Assembly: GCF_024054565.1 (NCBI RefSeq)
Contig: NZ_JAMXLR010000048.1
Span: 1 to 35,414, forward strand
Length of the DNA stretch: 35,414 nucleotides
Origin: Aeoliella straminimaris
GTDB lineage: Bacteria; Planctomycetota; Planctomycetia; Pirellulales; Lacipirellulaceae
Direction of reading: 5' to 3'
Position 1 is the stretch's first letter. Every line of letters starts with the position of its first letter. The position numbers and the translations under genes are program-made. The notes under the pieces were generated by a model that worked only from the letters and a program-made list of their open reading frames with translations, had not been told where the DNA came from and ran no database searches. This document shows, piece after piece, positions 7,302 through 15,149 of this stretch.

Positions 7302-7637
7302 ATGCCATTTCGGCTCAAATGGACTGACACTGCCGAGGCTGAGTTTGAGGCACTTAAGGAGCGCGCTAAGGAGCAGAAGAGGGCTGGAAAAAACAGGTCT
7401 CGGGAAGTTGGCGATTTCAAGCAGATAGCCAAAGCAGTGAAGTTCCTTGCAAACAACCCACGACACCCCGGCCTTTGCACGCACGAATATAGTTCCATAG
7501 CCAATCCGTTTGATTCCAACGAAAAGGTGTTTGAAGCGTACGCACAGAATAGAACTCCTGGCGCTTATCGTGTGTTTTGGTGTTACGGACCAGATCAGGG
7601 TGATTTAACAATCATCAGTTTCGCTCATCATCCATAG
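7302..7637 (+). CDS. Putative RelE/ParE-superfamily toxin
   Basis: A 111-residue basic protein starting immediately after the antitoxin stop, which implies translational coupling. The C-terminal part ('KVFEAYAQNRTPGAYRVFWC' followed by a GDLTIISFAHHP end) matches the beta-sheet core of RelE/HigB/ParE-type toxins, including the final strand ending in HHP. Members cleave mRNA on the ribosome or poison gyrase; the sequence does not tell which. Length is normal for the superfamily. The pair has lower G+C than its neighbours (58 of 120 bases at 7441-7560, against 42 of 60 at 5401-5460), suggesting transfer. Confidence 0.78.
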   Translation: MPFRLKWTDTAEAEFEALKERAKEQKRAGKNRSREVGDFKQIAKAVKFLANNPRHPGLCTHEYSSIANPFDSNEKVFEAYAQNRTPGAYRVFWCYGPDQGDLTIISFAHHP

Positions 7638-7654
7638 TAGTAGGCTGGAGATGC

Positions 7655-7863
7655 TTAAGGTGCAGTCACTCGCTCCAGCAGTTCACGAACACTCCGAGCG
7701 CCAGTGGTGAGCCCGTGAGCCATCGCTGGCGTTTGTCCTTTTAGGCTACGATGCTTCCGGCAGTAGTTGTAGTGCGCGAAGAACAGCCCCAGAGCCCGCT
7801 TGTGGTTCGTCCACTTCTTCAAGAACCAGTAGATCAGCCGGGCCATGCGCAACTGCCAAGCGA
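7655..7863 (-). pseudogene. C-terminal remnant of an IS transposase
   Basis: The minus frame ends with 'FFAHYNYCRKHRSLKGQTPA' and 'MAHGLTTGARSVRELLE', the typical end of a DDE transposase family widespread in bacteria (compare the common pattern HYNFCR.H..L..TPAMA.GL). Only about 68 recognisable residues remain; the catalytic core is absent. The first recognisable residues are QLRMARLIYWFLKKW, starting near 7863. Upstream of this the frame stays open but no longer resembles a transposase. It is a dead insertion-sequence fragment marking past recombination between the toxin gene and the next ORF. Confidence 0.7.
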
Positions 7864-8007
7864 AAAGCAGTGGAGCGAACCCCGTCGCATTTAATCGGTC
7901 CCTTCGGCAACGTATAAAGTTGCTTTGCCATCACGACGGGTCCGCCACGCGTGTTAACGCAGCTTTTCATCGTTTCTGAGGGCGACCCGACACTGCGGAG
8001 GTTCCTT

Positions 8008-8568
8008 GTGGGGAAAAAGAACAAGAGGAAGAAGAAACGTCCCGATCCGTTTCTGACTTACTGCAATGCCGTGTCCTTCTATCTGGCTGCCCGAAAGTTG
8101 GACAGCCCGAATGGAGCCGGGCTGTATACTTGGCCGATGGTCGCTTGCGAAGCATTTTCCCTGGAGCTAAGCCTCAAGGGGCTCCATCACTTGCGACGCA
8201 GGATTGCGGCAAATTCACATAATGTCCATGAGCTATTCGACGGACTTAGCAAGACAGACAAGAAACGCATTCAAGTCCACATGGATTTGCAGTTCGCCGA
8301 TGCGTTCTACATAAACATCCAGAAGAATGGCGTGCTACTCGACATACTTTCTATACTTACGAGGGCCAAACGAATGTTCATCAAGATTCGTTACTGGCAC
8401 GAGCTGGATCTGCCCGACTCAGATACCAGCGGCGACGTTAACACTGCTGGAATCAATGAGCTGAACTACTCAATACTGCAAGTCATCCAGGAAGACAGGC
8501 CAGAGTGGTCAAAAGCACTGTCGAAGTTGAAGTCAACTAGAGTTCCACCTCAGACTCAACTCACATAG
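8008..8568 (+). CDS. HEPN-like protein of unknown function
   Basis: I choose the GTG at 8008 (186 residues) because GGAGG at 7997-8001 sits 6 bases before it; a longer in-frame GTG at 7951 has no ribosome site. The N-terminus is a lysine/arginine stretch (GKKNKRKKKRPDP). Residues about 45-85 ('MVACEAFSLELSLKGL' ... 'NSHNVHELFDGL') look like the first helices of HEPN-type proteins, in which a substrate-binding helix is followed by an H-x-L-x-x-L-F element. 'IKIRYWHE' (about 126-132) resembles the later conserved R-Y-x-x-E segment. HEPN proteins are often RNases or toxin/defence components, but a clear Rx4-6H catalytic motif is uncertain here. G+C is low (25 of 60 bases at 8341-8400). The assignment is tentative. 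Confidence 0.55.
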   Translation: MGKKNKRKKKRPDPFLTYCNAVSFYLAARKLDSPNGAGLYTWPMVACEAFSLELSLKGLHHLRRRIAANSHNVHELFDGLSKTDKKRIQVHMDLQFADAFYINIQKNGVLLDILSILTRAKRMFIKIRYWHELDLPDSDTSGDVNTAGINELNYSILQVIQEDRPEWSKALSKLKSTRVPPQTQLT

Positions 8569-8907
8569 CCGTCTCATTGAGGCCGAGACCGCGGGGTTCC
8601 ACAGGTTCATCGAGCATTGCCTACTCTAGCTATGCGATGAGCGAAGAACTCTTCGAAAAACGCCGCCAGCGTGCCCTGTGCCAGCAGTGCCGGTTCACGG
8701 GAAAGAGTTGCTGAGAACACTGCTGACTCCATTCCGCATGGCGGCAATCTGATCAAGCGTTTCACATCGAGGACCTCTCCTTGGTGGCCCCCTGCCGAAC
8801 CAACCACCCTCCAGGACGGTATACCTATCCGCAGCTTTACATCCACGAGCCGGCCGACTAGCTTGCTGCGTGGGAGCGTCGAGACGAACCTGGGAGCGAG
8901 CCGAGCC
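8569..8907. other. 339-base gap, no gene recognised
   Basis: The methyltransferase frame is open upstream to 8671, but the extra residues are low-complexity and unlike a methyltransferase, so I do not count them. A 25-codon frame with two CxxC-like cysteines (from about 8638) has no ribosome site. I see no repeats or terminator. Confidence 0.5.
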
Positions 8908-9609
8908 ATGTCGCAGGACCAACCAACCCCGCTGGAGATATTTGCAGCCTGGTCGTTGTACGAAAGTGTGATCGCCCAGAATTACATGCGACATGCCGAG
9001 CTGATCGAAGCGGTGGCCCCCCATGCGGCGCAGCACCCCTCGCCGCTGCGGGTGTTGGACCTTGGTTGCGGCGACGGTTACATGGCTGAAGAGGCGTTAA
9101 AAGGGGCGCAGGTCGAGAGCTATCTGGGCGTCGACCTCTCCGAGTCGGGCCTCGAGCGCTCAGCCGAGCGGCTCGCCTCGATAGCAGGGCAAGTTGAAGT
9201 GCGGGCGTGCGACATACGTGCTGCGGTGCGCGAGCCCATGGAGCCCGCGCCCAACCTGGTGCTGGCCAGCTTCTCCCTGCACCACTATCCGGTGGCCGAG
9301 CAAGAGCAACTGATTGCCGATTGCTACCTAGCGCTCGCGCCGGGAGGGCAATTTGTGTGGATCGATGCCCGCCGTGGACGGTCGGAATCGCGGACCGAAT
9401 ACTTGCAGCGATTTCACGACGTCCTGCTGCCAAGTTGGACCGCGCTCAGCGAGGAGCAGTGGCAGGAAGTCCGCGAACATATGAACGAAGCCGACTTTCC
9501 CGTGTCGGACGATGAAAAGCTGGCCATGGCCAACGCGGCCGGCTTCGGCGACCCCGAACAGCTGTACGCCGACGACTACTTCTCCGCCCATCTGTTCCGC
9601 AAAGCTTAG
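8908..9609 (+). CDS. Class I SAM-dependent methyltransferase
   Basis: A 233-residue protein from the ATG at 8908 (MSQDQPTPLE). The SAM-binding motif I is clear: 'LRVLDLGCGDGYMAEEAL' at about residues 47-64, followed by an acidic residue ending strand 2 ('LGVDLSESGLERS') and a motif around 'LVLASFSLHHYP'. This is the Methyltransf_11/12/25 type fold, with no added domain. The substrate cannot be read from sequence; small-molecule substrates are most common. The gene stands alone on the plus strand and converges on the next methyltransferase. Its longer in-frame N-terminus (from 8671) lacks family similarity, so I use the internal start. Confidence 0.85.
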   Translation: MSQDQPTPLEIFAAWSLYESVIAQNYMRHAELIEAVAPHAAQHPSPLRVLDLGCGDGYMAEEALKGAQVESYLGVDLSESGLERSAERLASIAGQVEVRACDIRAAVREPMEPAPNLVLASFSLHHYPVAEQEQLIADCYLALAPGGQFVWIDARRGRSESRTEYLQRFHDVLLPSWTALSEEQWQEVREHMNEADFPVSDDEKLAMANAAGFGDPEQLYADDYFSAHLFRKA

Positions 9610-9695
9610 CTGGCCACAGCCACTCTCCCTGGGATATCAAGCAGTTAATGGACCAGCAGAGGAACTCTCGCACTTCTATCAACTGCCGGACATCA

Positions 9696-10487
9696 TTACC
9701 CATCAATCGCCGGCTTCACTGCCCGCGTGGCGATGAACGTGTCCATGTAGCGGGATATGGGATCGGCCTCGAAGTCGCCGAATCTGTCTTCGTACATCGC
9801 GGTGAGCTGAAAGCCGCAGCGAAGTTGGCCGTCGATTTGATCGGTGAGCGAGTGGCCAAACTCAAATGCGTCGAGCTCTTCGAGAATTCGTCGCTTGAGG
9901 TGCGGGTCGTCTAGCTCGTCGACATCGGAGTGCGGCACGGGGTATCGCACGACCAGCACACCGTTGTCGAGTCGGGTGTCTTCGAACAGGTAGCGGGCCG
10001 GGTTGCAGAATCCAGCCAGCAGTACGCCACCGGGGCGTAGTACGCGAAAGCACTCTCGCCACACAGGCAAGATATCGGGGCAGAAACAATTGGAACACGG
10101 ATGAACAATCAGGCCGAACGAGTTGTCGTCGAAGGCCGAAAGGTTGGCCATGTCGCCCTTTACCGTTTTGATGTCGAGCGACTCACGCTCCGCTACCAAT
10201 TGGTCTTGAGCAAGCTGCAGCGGAGAGTTGTCCAGCACGGTCACTTGGGCACCGGCCGCCGCCAACAGCGGACCTTGCTGACCACCGCCCGATGCCAAAC
10301 ACAAGGTCGGCAAGCCGTTGAGCGGTGGGAACCACTCCATCGGAACCGGTTTGATAGGGGTGAGCACCAATGCGAAGTTGCCTTGCCTGGCCCGCCGAAT
10401 GGTGTCCGCATCCACCGGGACGGTCCACATGTCGTGCTCCTGCACGCGCTTGTCCCAGGCTTTCGCATTGTGGTGGAGGATGTCCAT
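9696..10487 (-). CDS. Class I SAM-dependent methyltransferase (second type)
   Basis: A 263-residue protein from the ATG at 10487 (MDILHHNAKAWDKRV). Motif I is the variant 'TLCLASGGGQQGPLLAAAG' (about 61-79), followed by 'VTVLDNSPLQLAQDQ', where D86 should bind the ribose of SAM, and 'GDMANLSAFDDNSFGLI'. The stretch 'HPCSNCFCPDILPVWREC' is cysteine-rich; 'VLRPGGVLLAGF' is the usual post-motif strand. The N-terminal NAKAWD element occurs in many methyltransferases of this type. The substrate is unknown. It converges on the unrelated methyltransferase at 8908-9609, with 86 bases between. Confidence 0.85.
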   Translation of the reverse strand: MDILHHNAKAWDKRVQEHDMWTVPVDADTIRRARQGNFALVLTPIKPVPMEWFPPLNGLPTLCLASGGGQQGPLLAAAGAQVTVLDNSPLQLAQDQLVAERESLDIKTVKGDMANLSAFDDNSFGLIVHPCSNCFCPDILPVWRECFRVLRPGGVLLAGFCNPARYLFEDTRLDNGVLVVRYPVPHSDVDELDDPHLKRRILEELDAFEFGHSLTDQIDGQLRCGFQLTAMYEDRFGDFEADPISRYMDTFIATRAVKPAIDG

Positions 10488-10641
10488 GGTCAAGCGGCCT
10501 CGTTGTAGGATCGTAGTAGGAAAGTGGAGCGGCAGAACGCGATCTGACAGCCAGTATCCCCTGCGCGGTGTCACGCTGCTACCCTTGCGAGATGGAAACC
10601 ATTGTTCGATCGATCGTCGGCTGAACCTCCGCAGCGCTCTC

Positions 10642-11598
10642 TCAACCTGAACGGCTCAATTTCTCTTCAGCGGCTATCGACTCTCCTGCCGACGAATACC
10701 CCACCAGCATCCGACAGGCAATCACAAAGCACGCGGCGCCAATCAACAGGAACGCCGCGTTGACAATCCACTGGGTGGTCTCCGATAGCTCGCCAAATTT
10801 GATGACCAGCCGCCAGATGTTGACGCCGCCGTTGACGAAAGCGTGGCAGACGATCGTAGGGATGATCGAGCCCGTGCGCCAGGCGATTACGCCCAACCAC
10901 AGGCCCAGAGGTAATGCCAACGCGATGGCGTGGGGCGTGACGTGAGCCAGGCCAAACAGTACCGAGGAAGTGGCGATGGACCAGAAGGGGCTCCACCTTT
11001 TTAGCAGGCGGCGTTGGATGTAGCCACGGAATAGCATTTCTTCGATGAAGCCTGGCGCCAAGGCAATCAATACCACAAACGCGATGCCCCAGCCCGGGGT
11101 CAGCTGCTCGAAAAAGGCCGCGACTGTCTGGTCGGGCGGGATGACCTCCGATACCAGATAGACCAAGGCGAAGCTGATCGCTAGCGGCAACAGGGTGCCG
11201 AGCGCCATCATCACCGAGAGCCCTAACGGGTTGCGGAGCGGCACCAGGCCGAGTCGCTGCCGCAGTGGCTCGGGCGAGAGCTGTGCTGCGAGCAACGTAG
11301 GCAGGGCGAACCCGAGTTGACCCGCGGCAAGCATGGCCAGGAATCCCGCCGAAGATACGATCCACTCGCCGATTCGATTGGCGACATTGTCCGGGCTTTC
11401 GCCACCGGAAATCATGGCGATTGCGAAAGCCAATGCCACCACGATCTGCAATAGGACCGCGAGCACAATAGCCACCAGCGGGACGACAAAGGTGGTCCAG
11501 ATACGGGGTCGCTGTGGCGCGGCCGTTTCGAAGGCCTGCTCGGGTGTCTCGTACGGGTTGGCAGTCAGCTCGTGTAAGTCCCCTTGGTCGTCGTGCAT
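10642..11598 (-). CDS. CPBP-family intramembrane metalloprotease
   Basis: A 318-residue membrane protein, start ATG at 11598 (MHDDQGDLHELTANPYE). About eight hydrophobic segments are visible. The CPBP (CAAX protease / bacteriocin-processing) motifs are intact: E186-E187 and R191 in 'FIEEMLFRGYIQRR', H219 in 'SSVLFGLAHVTPH', and H252 in 'IVCHAFVNGGVN'. These residues form the intramembrane metal/catalytic site. Family members remove C-terminal peptides from prenylated proteins in eukaryotes; in bacteria roles include bacteriocin immunity, and most are unassigned. The cytosolic N-terminus (about 33 residues) is acidic. There is no obvious functional link with the neighbours. Confidence 0.9.
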   Translation of the reverse strand: MHDDQGDLHELTANPYETPEQAFETAAPQRPRIWTTFVVPLVAIVLAVLLQIVVALAFAIAMISGGESPDNVANRIGEWIVSSAGFLAMLAAGQLGFALPTLLAAQLSPEPLRQRLGLVPLRNPLGLSVMMALGTLLPLAISFALVYLVSEVIPPDQTVAAFFEQLTPGWGIAFVVLIALAPGFIEEMLFRGYIQRRLLKRWSPFWSIATSSVLFGLAHVTPHAIALALPLGLWLGVIAWRTGSIIPTIVCHAFVNGGVNIWRLVIKFGELSETTQWIVNAAFLLIGAACFVIACRMLVGYSSAGESIAAEEKLSRSG

Positions 11599-12093
11599 TC
11601 GACCGCCCTTAATCACTGGAAGAGATATTGCTCCTATCAATCTGGCATTGGCCGCGCACGTCGTCTAGTAGGGCAGGTCGAGCGCGATTGATGGTGATCA
11701 TGTCTTCTTATTGGCGCCCTCTCGAGCAGAGATGAGCGTCGTGCAATCACATCGGGGACGTAAGCGCGAGAAAACGCCGAGTGTAAAAAGTTCGGCATTG
11801 AACCGGCGCGCAGATTGGGTCCAATAGTTACGTGGCGATAGACGTGCACTTAGAGCGCTTTCATTTTTGGTGTTCCGGTTCGGTTTGTTGTGTCGGCCCG
11901 CTGCTTTGTCGGCCTGCATCGGCGGATAGCAATTCGCCTGCTTCGGCCTTCGCGCATCGGACCAACACCACGGCGCCAAACCAGTACACCAATTCTGAAA
12001 ACGCTCAAGCGAGCGATTCAAGGTGCTGCGCACTCCGCGAAAGAGAGCCTGTTTGCGACGCCAAGTCGCGGTGCGAATCACCTTGCCCACAAG

Positions 12094-12284
12094 GTTTTGG
12101 GCCAACTCGCTCGACATGCGGAGAACAACGTGGGGAGTTTTGTCCCCAGGTCATTCACAAGAATGCTATAAAACAAGAGGTTTTTTGTCGTGATGGGGGG
12201 CAATACCGCTGGAGTTTTGGGCCAATGAATGTAAACGGGCCCAATTGGCCCAAAACTCGTTGGGACAAAACTCGAGGGTTGCGA
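12094..12284 (+). repeat. Dispersed repeat, copy A (inverted copy at about 34.3-34.5 kb)
   Basis: Bases 12114-12230 align without gaps to the reverse complement of 34394-34510: equal length (117), about 76 identical by hand, concentrated in blocks such as ACATGCGG, GAACAACG, AACAAG, and ACCGCTGGAGTTTTGGGCC. Flanking matches (GTTTTGGGCCAACT at 12094-12107, and a TGGGACAA box near 12260-12267) extend the similarity on both sides. One reading frame across the repeat stays open in both copies and gives similar peptides (…RWSFGPMN…). Confidence 0.7.
12212..12258. terminator. Perfect 14-bp inverted repeat downstream of the PEP-CTERM gene
   Basis: GAGTTTTGGGCCAA (12212-12225) and its exact reverse complement (12245-12258) enclose a 19-base loop, ending 50 bases beyond the stop codon of the PEP-CTERM gene. 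It may terminate that transcript. Its arms are built from the core motif of the dispersed repeat, so it may equally be part of that element. Confidence 0.4.
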
Positions 12285-12307
12285 GACGACCAGAATTCGA
12301 CTGCGCC

Positions 12308-13903
12308 TTATCGGCGGCGGCGGCGCAAGTGGCGGCTGGCCAGCAGGGCCAGGGTGCCGCCGGCGAGCAGCACCATAGTCGAGGGCTCGGGGATGTTGTT
12401 GGAACTGGTGCCAAGCATGGCCGCCAGGCTGAGCGATGCGCCGTTGGTGGCTTGGAAGCCGCTGCGGAGCAGCAGGAAGTCGCTGAGGTCGGTAATGCCA
12501 TCCTGGTTCAGGTCGCCCTGTTTCCAGGAGAAGATGTCGCCGGCAGCTTGCTCATGTCCCCAGCCTTCGATGAACGCGGTGACATCGTCGGTGGCCCAAT
12601 CGCCGGTGCCGTCGCCACGGACGAAGCCGTCGAGATTCACGTCGCCCCAGAGGCCTTCGTTCAGCAGAACGACCTCGCCGGCGGCGTCGTAACCGAATTC
12701 GCGTCCGACCAGCGAAAAGAACCGCGCGTCTTCGCCGGGCGTGCCGGTCCACTCGAACCCTTCGGGCGGGGCCATGTAGGCTTCGATTTGATCCTTGTAG
12801 GCCGACAGTTCGGTGAACGCGGTGAAGTCGCCGAAGGCACTGGATCCCTGCCGAAGCGCCGCGGCAGTGCCGCAGCTACCGTTGGCACGGGTGACGTAAC
12901 AAGCGATCGTGTGCATGACGCCGGTGAGTTCCCAGCGACTGGCGGTAGAGTTCCAGGTGTAGATTCCAGAGCCCGAGTCTCCGGCGGCGGCCTGTATTTC
13001 GGACCCACCGCCGACCACCTCTCCCAAACTGGAGTTGTAGTTGAAGGTGTACGTATCGAAGTCAAACGCCTGAACCAGGGTATCCCTGTCGCTGATGTTC
13101 ATCGAGTAAGAATTCGTTCCACTGACCGGATCGAAGTCCTGCAGGCGGTTGGCCACCGTGGTGGACGACTCGACGCGGTTGGTTCCCCAAGCCAGACGTC
13201 TAGGTCCCTGATTGGAATATCCGAGTGCATGAATCTGCGAACTGGGAACCGTATGCAGGCAATTACCATCGCACTCGGGCACCGGATCGGGCCAGTTGAC
13301 GGAAGAGCTGGACGACTTGTCGGCATGCAACAGCGAATCGCCGTCCAAACGCGTGTTGCCGTTGCCGATGGCGACGAGTTGCTTGTTGGTCGATGCCCTG
13401 GAGTCGGCGATGTAGATGGGCTGCAGCGACGCTCCCAGATCCGCAGCGCGCTGCTCGGGAGTACCGTAGAAATCGACGAGGGTGTTCACGCGTGTGATGC
13501 GCAGATCGGCCAGCGAGGAGAGTCCCGCGTTGACGGCCGCCGTGGGATTCTTGAGGTCTACAAACGCGTTAGCGATCACGTTGTAGTCTTCGCCGTTGAT
13601 GGTCTCGCTGCCGGTTCCGAGCCCGGTGTGCCTGGCGGAGAGCACCCAGCCGTTGCCCAGGTAAACGCCTCGGCTGGTGGAGTTGGCCCAACCGGGATCG
13701 GCGTTGGAGCCCCAGACGCCGGAATTGGTCTGGCTGGTAGGGGCGACGTAGTAGTTCGAGGGGTCGACGTTCATGACCACCAGCGCATCGGCAGGCGGGG
13801 CAAGCACCGCGGCGACGATGGCGACGCCCAACGCCCAACGCGAAACCACGGCCCAGCTCGGCAAGATGAACGCCGCCTGCAGATCGTAAACCAGTTGACT
13901 CAT
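12308..13903 (-). CDS. Secreted trypsin-fold protein with dockerin and PEP-CTERM anchor
   Basis: A 531-residue protein from the ATG at 13903; residues about 1-41 form a long signal peptide. The body resembles a chymotrypsin-like serine protease: H92 in 'GWVLSARHTG', a candidate D133 in 'SLADLRI', and S310 in 'AAAGDSGSGIYTW' (the GDSGxG serine). A dockerin type I-like Ca-binding pair follows ('GDVNLDGFVRGDGTGDW' near 420, 'GDLNQDGITDLSDFLLLR' near 463). The end is a PEP-CTERM sorting signal: IPEPST at 504-509, a hydrophobic span, then an arginine-rich tail. It should be exported and cleaved by an exosortase, placing it at the surface, possibly bound to glycan. No exosortase gene lies in this window. 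Ribosome site is weak. Active protease status is likely but not proven. Confidence 0.88.
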   Translation of the reverse strand: MSQLVYDLQAAFILPSWAVVSRWALGVAIVAAVLAPPADALVVMNVDPSNYYVAPTSQTNSGVWGSNADPGWANSTSRGVYLGNGWVLSARHTGLGTGSETINGEDYNVIANAFVDLKNPTAAVNAGLSSLADLRITRVNTLVDFYGTPEQRAADLGASLQPIYIADSRASTNKQLVAIGNGNTRLDGDSLLHADKSSSSSVNWPDPVPECDGNCLHTVPSSQIHALGYSNQGPRRLAWGTNRVESSTTVANRLQDFDPVSGTNSYSMNISDRDTLVQAFDFDTYTFNYNSSLGEVVGGGSEIQAAAGDSGSGIYTWNSTASRWELTGVMHTIACYVTRANGSCGTAAALRQGSSAFGDFTAFTELSAYKDQIEAYMAPPEGFEWTGTPGEDARFFSLVGREFGYDAAGEVVLLNEGLWGDVNLDGFVRGDGTGDWATDDVTAFIEGWGHEQAAGDIFSWKQGDLNQDGITDLSDFLLLRSGFQATNGASLSLAAMLGTSSNNIPEPSTMVLLAGGTLALLASRHLRRRRR

Positions 13904-14288
13904 CGAGGCTCTGTTCCGTAGTAAAGAAAGGAGCGGGATGCTACAAGTTTGCCGCCGCTGTGGAAAAGGGTGCGCGTGCACCGGCTCTTGGGGGGGCGAC
14001 AATTACGCTCCACTCTTCATCTTAGCCACGTGCGGCACTTTAGCAAGCATTTGGCGCCACTGGCGCCCCCCTGTCGGATGGCCGTAAGTCGTTATTCAGG
14101 GCATAGTTGCAGTTATCCGCGAGCTGGCGGCGATGCCGATTATCGCGGTCCTGCCGACAACCGGCGGGGCGCAGCGATTTTCGCGCCAAGCTTCGGTGGT
14201 GGCGACGGGCAAAGTACTGCAGTTTGCCGAGCGGAATATCCGCTCGCGCGACAGGTCGATTGTGCGAGCTCAGGTGCTAGCAGTGTGT
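13904..14288. other. 385-base gap with a small hairpin
   Basis: The hairpin GAGCGG-AATAT-CCGCTC (14229-14245) lies about 44 bases beyond the polysaccharide deacetylase stop and could help end the five-gene transcript; no T-run follows. The rest should hold the PEP-CTERM gene promoter, but I see no clear boxes. Confidence 0.35.
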
Positions 14289-15146
14289 TCAAGCCACCCC
14301 CGCCACGGCGGCGCAAGTATCGAATTTGTACTTGTCGAGCAACATCTCGAGTTTTCGCTGCGTGCTGGCGAGCCCGACATACGACTTGAAACGCCGATGA
14401 ACCGGCATCGGCACGCGGGGGCAGTCGGCCGCGAAATCGCGCGGGTGCAGGTACACCACCACGGGCGTGCCTTGCTGCTCGAATTGGGCGAAGCCCCGCT
14501 GGATGAGCCACTCGGGCAACAGTCGCAGGTAGCCGCCACCGCTGAAGGCCAGTCGCCGGCCGCCAAACCGTCCGATGCTCATCGGCAGCTCGCGAATCGA
14601 ACGCCCCGAGGGCGTGGCGGCGAAGTCGTGCGCAGGCTGCTCGCAGGGATAGCCACCGTGGCCCCGGCGAGCGGGAAACAGACTGGCGTCGTAGTTAAAG
14701 CCGAGGTCGAGCAGCACGTCGATGGCCCACTCGGTGCCGGGAGTGATAGAAAAACTGGGGGCACGATAGCCGAGTACCTGCTGCCCGGAGTGCTGCTGCA
14801 GGATGTCGACAGTTCGCTGCGTGTCCTCGCGGAACTCGTCGGCCGTGAGCTGGTCGACGCGCCGATGCCAAAACGAGTGACAAGCGAGCTCATGCCCCGC
14901 GTCCGCGATACGGCGCACCATGCCCGGATAGCGTTCGGCCACCCACCCCAGCATGAAGAACGTGGCGCGAACCCCCGCCTGGTCGACGGTGGCGAGGATC
15001 TGATCGGTGTATCGCTCGACCAGCGAGGGAAACTCGGGCCACTTATTAGTGTCGGCCACGGCATCGATCTCCACCATGTGGAACCAGTCTTCGATGTCGA
15101 ACGACAGGGCGTGGGTCACTTCGGGCTGTGGCGGTGATTCTGGCAT
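14289..15146 (-). CDS. Polysaccharide deacetylase, exosortase-locus (DUF3473) type
   Basis: A 285-residue NodB-fold enzyme expected to remove N- or O-acetyl groups from a polysaccharide. The catalytic/metal motifs are visible: D17 and D20 in 'ALSFDIEDWF', H90 and H94 in 'HELACHSFWHR', and 'GYRAPSFSI' (127-135). The C-terminal part ('FSGGGYLRLLPEWLIQRGF' and 'VVVYLHPRDF') is the DUF3473-type tail seen in deacetylases associated with PEP-CTERM/exosortase exopolysaccharide loci. It lacks a signal peptide, as usual for that subfamily. It is the last gene of the compact unit, 3 bases after the GNAT stop (TAATTCATG). Confidence 0.9.
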   Translation of the reverse strand: MPESPPQPEVTHALSFDIEDWFHMVEIDAVADTNKWPEFPSLVERYTDQILATVDQAGVRATFFMLGWVAERYPGMVRRIADAGHELACHSFWHRRVDQLTADEFREDTQRTVDILQQHSGQQVLGYRAPSFSITPGTEWAIDVLLDLGFNYDASLFPARRGHGGYPCEQPAHDFAATPSGRSIRELPMSIGRFGGRRLAFSGGGYLRLLPEWLIQRGFAQFEQQGTPVVVYLHPRDFAADCPRVPMPVHRRFKSYVGLASTQRKLEMLLDKYKFDTCAAVAGVA

Positions 15147-15149
15147 GAA

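Larger units (their letters stand above)
11599..12307. other. 709-base intergenic region with dispersed repeat
   Basis: It lies between the protease start and the end of the PEP-CTERM gene, both on the minus strand. The left part (11640-12090) shows nothing I can name. The right part carries copy A of a dispersed repeat and a perfect 14-bp inverted repeat, which may end the PEP-CTERM transcript. Confidence 0.5.

Noticed and set aside
8638..8715. Small 25-codon peptide with two CxxC-like cysteines
   Set aside because: No ribosome site, no context and too short to separate from chance.
8908..10487. The two neighbouring methyltransferases as a restriction-modification system
   Set aside because: Neither has the DPPY/NPPF-type motif of DNA methyltransferases and no endonuclease is nearby; they look like small-molecule enzymes.
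12245..13921. 558-codon plus-strand open frame
   Set aside because: It is antisense to the PEP-CTERM/dockerin protein, whose motifs are unmistakable; the plus-strand product is low-complexity Gly/Val/Arg.
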